DNA from: a virus
Direction: 5' to 3' (one strand)
IMG/VR virus record: IMGVR_UViG_3300021962_000041
Location: 50,869 to 114,868 of that record
Length of the DNA stretch: 64,000 bases
In this document: one piece after another, positions 63,064-64,000 of the stretch
Numbering within the stretch: the first letter of the stretch is position 1
Layout: the number at the start of each line of letters is the position of its first letter
The notes under the pieces: model-generated
The model's database searches: none
Seen by the model: only the letters and a program-made list of their open reading frames with translations
What the model was told of the DNA's origin: nothing
Position numbers and translations under genes: made by a program

Positions 63064-63256
63064 GATAGTTCTCAAAATTAAATGCAATCACCTCATCTGG
63101 AATCAGGTTACCCTGGTTATCGAACATTTCGGGGTGAGGTCTAGGAATTTCCCGATAGTTCATCATATATTCTCGTGCTACCCAACCTGCCATTATCCCC
63201 ACTATAAGAAACAAAAAGGTTAGAAAGGAACCGAAAACTAAACTAACTGCTAACAT
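63026..63256 (-). CDS. Conserved membrane protein
   Basis: A 76-residue protein MLAVSLVFGSFLTFLFLIVG... with one membrane helix, then WVAREYMMNYREIPRPHPEM and an acidic tail. I recall the AREYMMNYRE motif from cyanophages. Overlaps the downstream gene by 38 bases. Function unknown. Confidence 0.78.
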   Translation of the reverse strand: MLAVSLVFGSFLTFLFLIVGIMAGWVAREYMMNYREIPRPHPEMFDNQGNLIPDEVIAFNFENYHDYDDTEEDGDD

Positions 63257-63494
63257 TTCTTTTACCTCGGGAAACTACTTTTTTCTTCCTTGACTTAAAG
63301 GAAAATTCAAAATAGATAGTGACTTCCCGATTTAGAAAGCAAACTATCTTCTCAAAGATAATGTGGAATGGTTGAGTTTGCTTTCTTTTCCCTCCATTAA
63401 GTATGAGTTCAATACCACGATTGAAGTGGTCTTCAGTTTTATTTAGGTCACGACTTGATGACTTGTTGTTCTTTGAGGAATTTGATTGTGTCAA
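63243..63494 (-). CDS. Possible small basic protein
   Basis: This frame is open from a TTG at 63494 and contains FNRGIELILNGGKRKQTQPF and a basic end (FKSRKKKVVSRGKRNVSS). It has no ATG or GTG start and the TTG lies within the glutaredoxin gene. Its end overlaps the next gene by 14 bases and a TATTTAG box is at 63440-63446. It may be real with an undefined start. Confidence 0.35.
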   Translation of the reverse strand: MTQSNSSKNNKSSSRDLNKTEDHFNRGIELILNGGKRKQTQPFHIIFEKIVCFLNREVTIYFEFSFKSRKKKVVSRGKRNVSS

Positions 63495-63690
63495 CGGATC
63501 CTCCTATTTTTTTATCATCACAAATGACTTGTGGAAAAGTAGAACCCTCACCAAACTCGGCATAGAATTCCTCTCTAGTAAAGTCTTGTCCTAAAGTATA
63601 CACTACAAACTTCTGTTCTGTCAACTCTAATACTTGTTTGACTTTACTGCAATACGGACAATCTTCTTTTGAATAGACTGTAAAGTTCAT
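63448..63690 (-). CDS. Glutaredoxin
   Basis: An 80-residue thiol-disulfide oxidoreductase with CPYC (11-14), the cis-proline segment STFPQVICD and the GGSVDT glutathione-site motif. It supplies electrons to ribonucleotide reductase in T4-type phages (nrdC). It lies behind a promoter and an attenuator-like terminator. Confidence 0.92.
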   Translation of the reverse strand: MNFTVYSKEDCPYCSKVKQVLELTEQKFVVYTLGQDFTREEFYAEFGEGSTFPQVICDDKKIGGSVDTIKFLKEQQVIKS

Positions 63691-63722
63691 AATTCTTTAA
63701 TAACTTATACTAATTTATAAGA

Positions 63723-63749
63723 GAAAAAAGGGGAGTATAAAACTCCCCC
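63723..63749 (-). terminator. Terminator at the end of the 63822 leader RNA
   Basis: The stem GGGGAGT/ACTCCCC with a five-base loop is followed on minus by six Ts. It lies about 75 bases downstream of the promoter-proximal region and 33 bases before the glutaredoxin ATG, so most transcripts should stop before the gene. Confidence 0.82.
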
Positions 63750-63822
63750 TGTTAACCACCAACTCACCTCTCCCACCACAGAGAGGGTCTTCATTCCCAA
63801 AGATACGAGGATGTTGAAGACC
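63724..63822 (-). ncRNA. Candidate small RNA or attenuated leader
   Basis: A transcript of about 98 nt runs from the consensus promoter at 63828-63856 to the terminator at 63723-63749. Besides the terminator it can form two stems: GGTCTTCA/TGAAGACC (8 bp) and CCTCTC/GAGAGG (6 bp). No ORF with a Shine-Dalgarno site is inside. It may be a stand-alone sRNA or an attenuator or riboswitch for glutaredoxin. Confidence 0.6.
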
Positions 63823-63827
63823 TTGAT

Positions 63828-63856
63828 ATTATAAGGGAAAATAGTAAAAATGTCAA
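63828..63856 (-). promoter_or_regulatory. Consensus sigma-70 promoter
   Basis: TTGACA (63851-63856), a 17-base spacer and TATAAT (63828-63833), directly after the stop region of the upstream structural gene. Confidence 0.85.
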
Positions 63857-63857
63857 A

Positions 63858-64000
63858 TCAACCTTGAGATTCGGTCCAGGTTACTCGTCCAGCAATTGAT
63901 CTCTGTTGCCCAGAAACATTTGTGGCGAACACAGTTAATGTGTCGGGTCCATCAGGATATATACCAGGACCACCAAGAATACTATTACCAAGTTCACGAC
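63858..64000 (-). CDS. 3' end of a structural gene (partial)
   Basis: Only the last 46 or so residues are in the window, ending TVFATNVSGQQRSIAGRVTW and TESQG. The beta-rich Gly/Ser/Thr composition resembles a virion surface or fibre protein. The start lies beyond the window. Confidence 0.55.
   Translation of the reverse strand, partial: RELGNSILGGPGIYPDGPDTLTVFATNVSGQQRSIAGRVTWTESQG

Overview
The window is part of a T4-like cyanomyovirus genome (a marine Synechococcus or Prochlorococcus phage). The evidence is a set of recognisable T4 core genes (gp4, gp5-type OB protein, gp26, gp27-like, gp32, gp33, gp48, gp53, gp54, gp59) combined with cyanophage markers: a CP12 Calvin-cycle inhibitor, PhoH, ThyX, S74-terminated fibres, a DUF1825-like protein and many small proteins of families that recur in cyanophages. 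No psbA, hli or other photosystem gene was found. Nearly everything is on the minus strand; only the GIY-YIG endonuclease and the gp4-gp48-gp53 block are on plus.

Layout. 1-1600: tiny early genes and a non-coding array of short palindromes. 1809-2618: free-standing GIY-YIG homing endonuclease. 2653-4626: zinc/AT-hook protein and a glycine-rich adhesin-like structural protein. 4651-8725: compact operon of small membrane, secreted and RlpA-like proteins. 8797-11453: Dam methylase, a DGQH-motif protein and a nuclease-like protein. 11490-13647: metalloprotease, early proteins, cp12. 13736-16916: three tandem aspartyl/asparaginyl-hydroxylase-like genes and a FabF-type ketosynthase. 16916-30023: accessory tract of about 45 mostly tiny, overlapping genes carrying an RmlB-like dehydratase, a cupin and four more 2-oxoglutarate-oxygenase-like genes. 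30066-31247: SF2 helicase. 31317-39724: two very large fibre-type proteins. 40095-40320: three tRNAs. 40776-52855: fibre and baseplate/tail genes read on minus. 52891-55330: head completion and baseplate genes on plus. 55271-60738: Mom-like protein, gp32, DUF1825-like, gp59, gp33, exonuclease, PhoH, ThyX. 60802-63690: small genes with riboswitch-like leader boxes, and glutaredoxin. 63724-63822: a probable small RNA or attenuated leader. 63858-64000: the 3' end of a structural gene.

How it works together. Early and middle transcription appears to use host-type sigma-70 promoters (TTGACA-17-TATAAT ahead of gp32, glutaredoxin and others). These are often packaged with a terminator hairpin and an ACTGGCACA-type inverted repeat, which resembles the promoter-early stem-loop cassettes of T4-type phages. 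Structural genes instead follow TAAATA-type late boxes, consistent with gp33 being present.

The most notable observations are: a canonical T_TTT_TTC slippery heptamer that would fuse gp26 to the next ORF; an M23 peptidase domain whose two halves are in swapped order; seven 2OG-oxygenase-like genes with a complete ketosynthase; a Dam/DGQH/nuclease-like cluster plus a Mom-like gene; glutamine-riboswitch-like boxes interleaved with two small ORFs; a structured RNA between a promoter and a terminator; and a duplicated element over the gp32 start.
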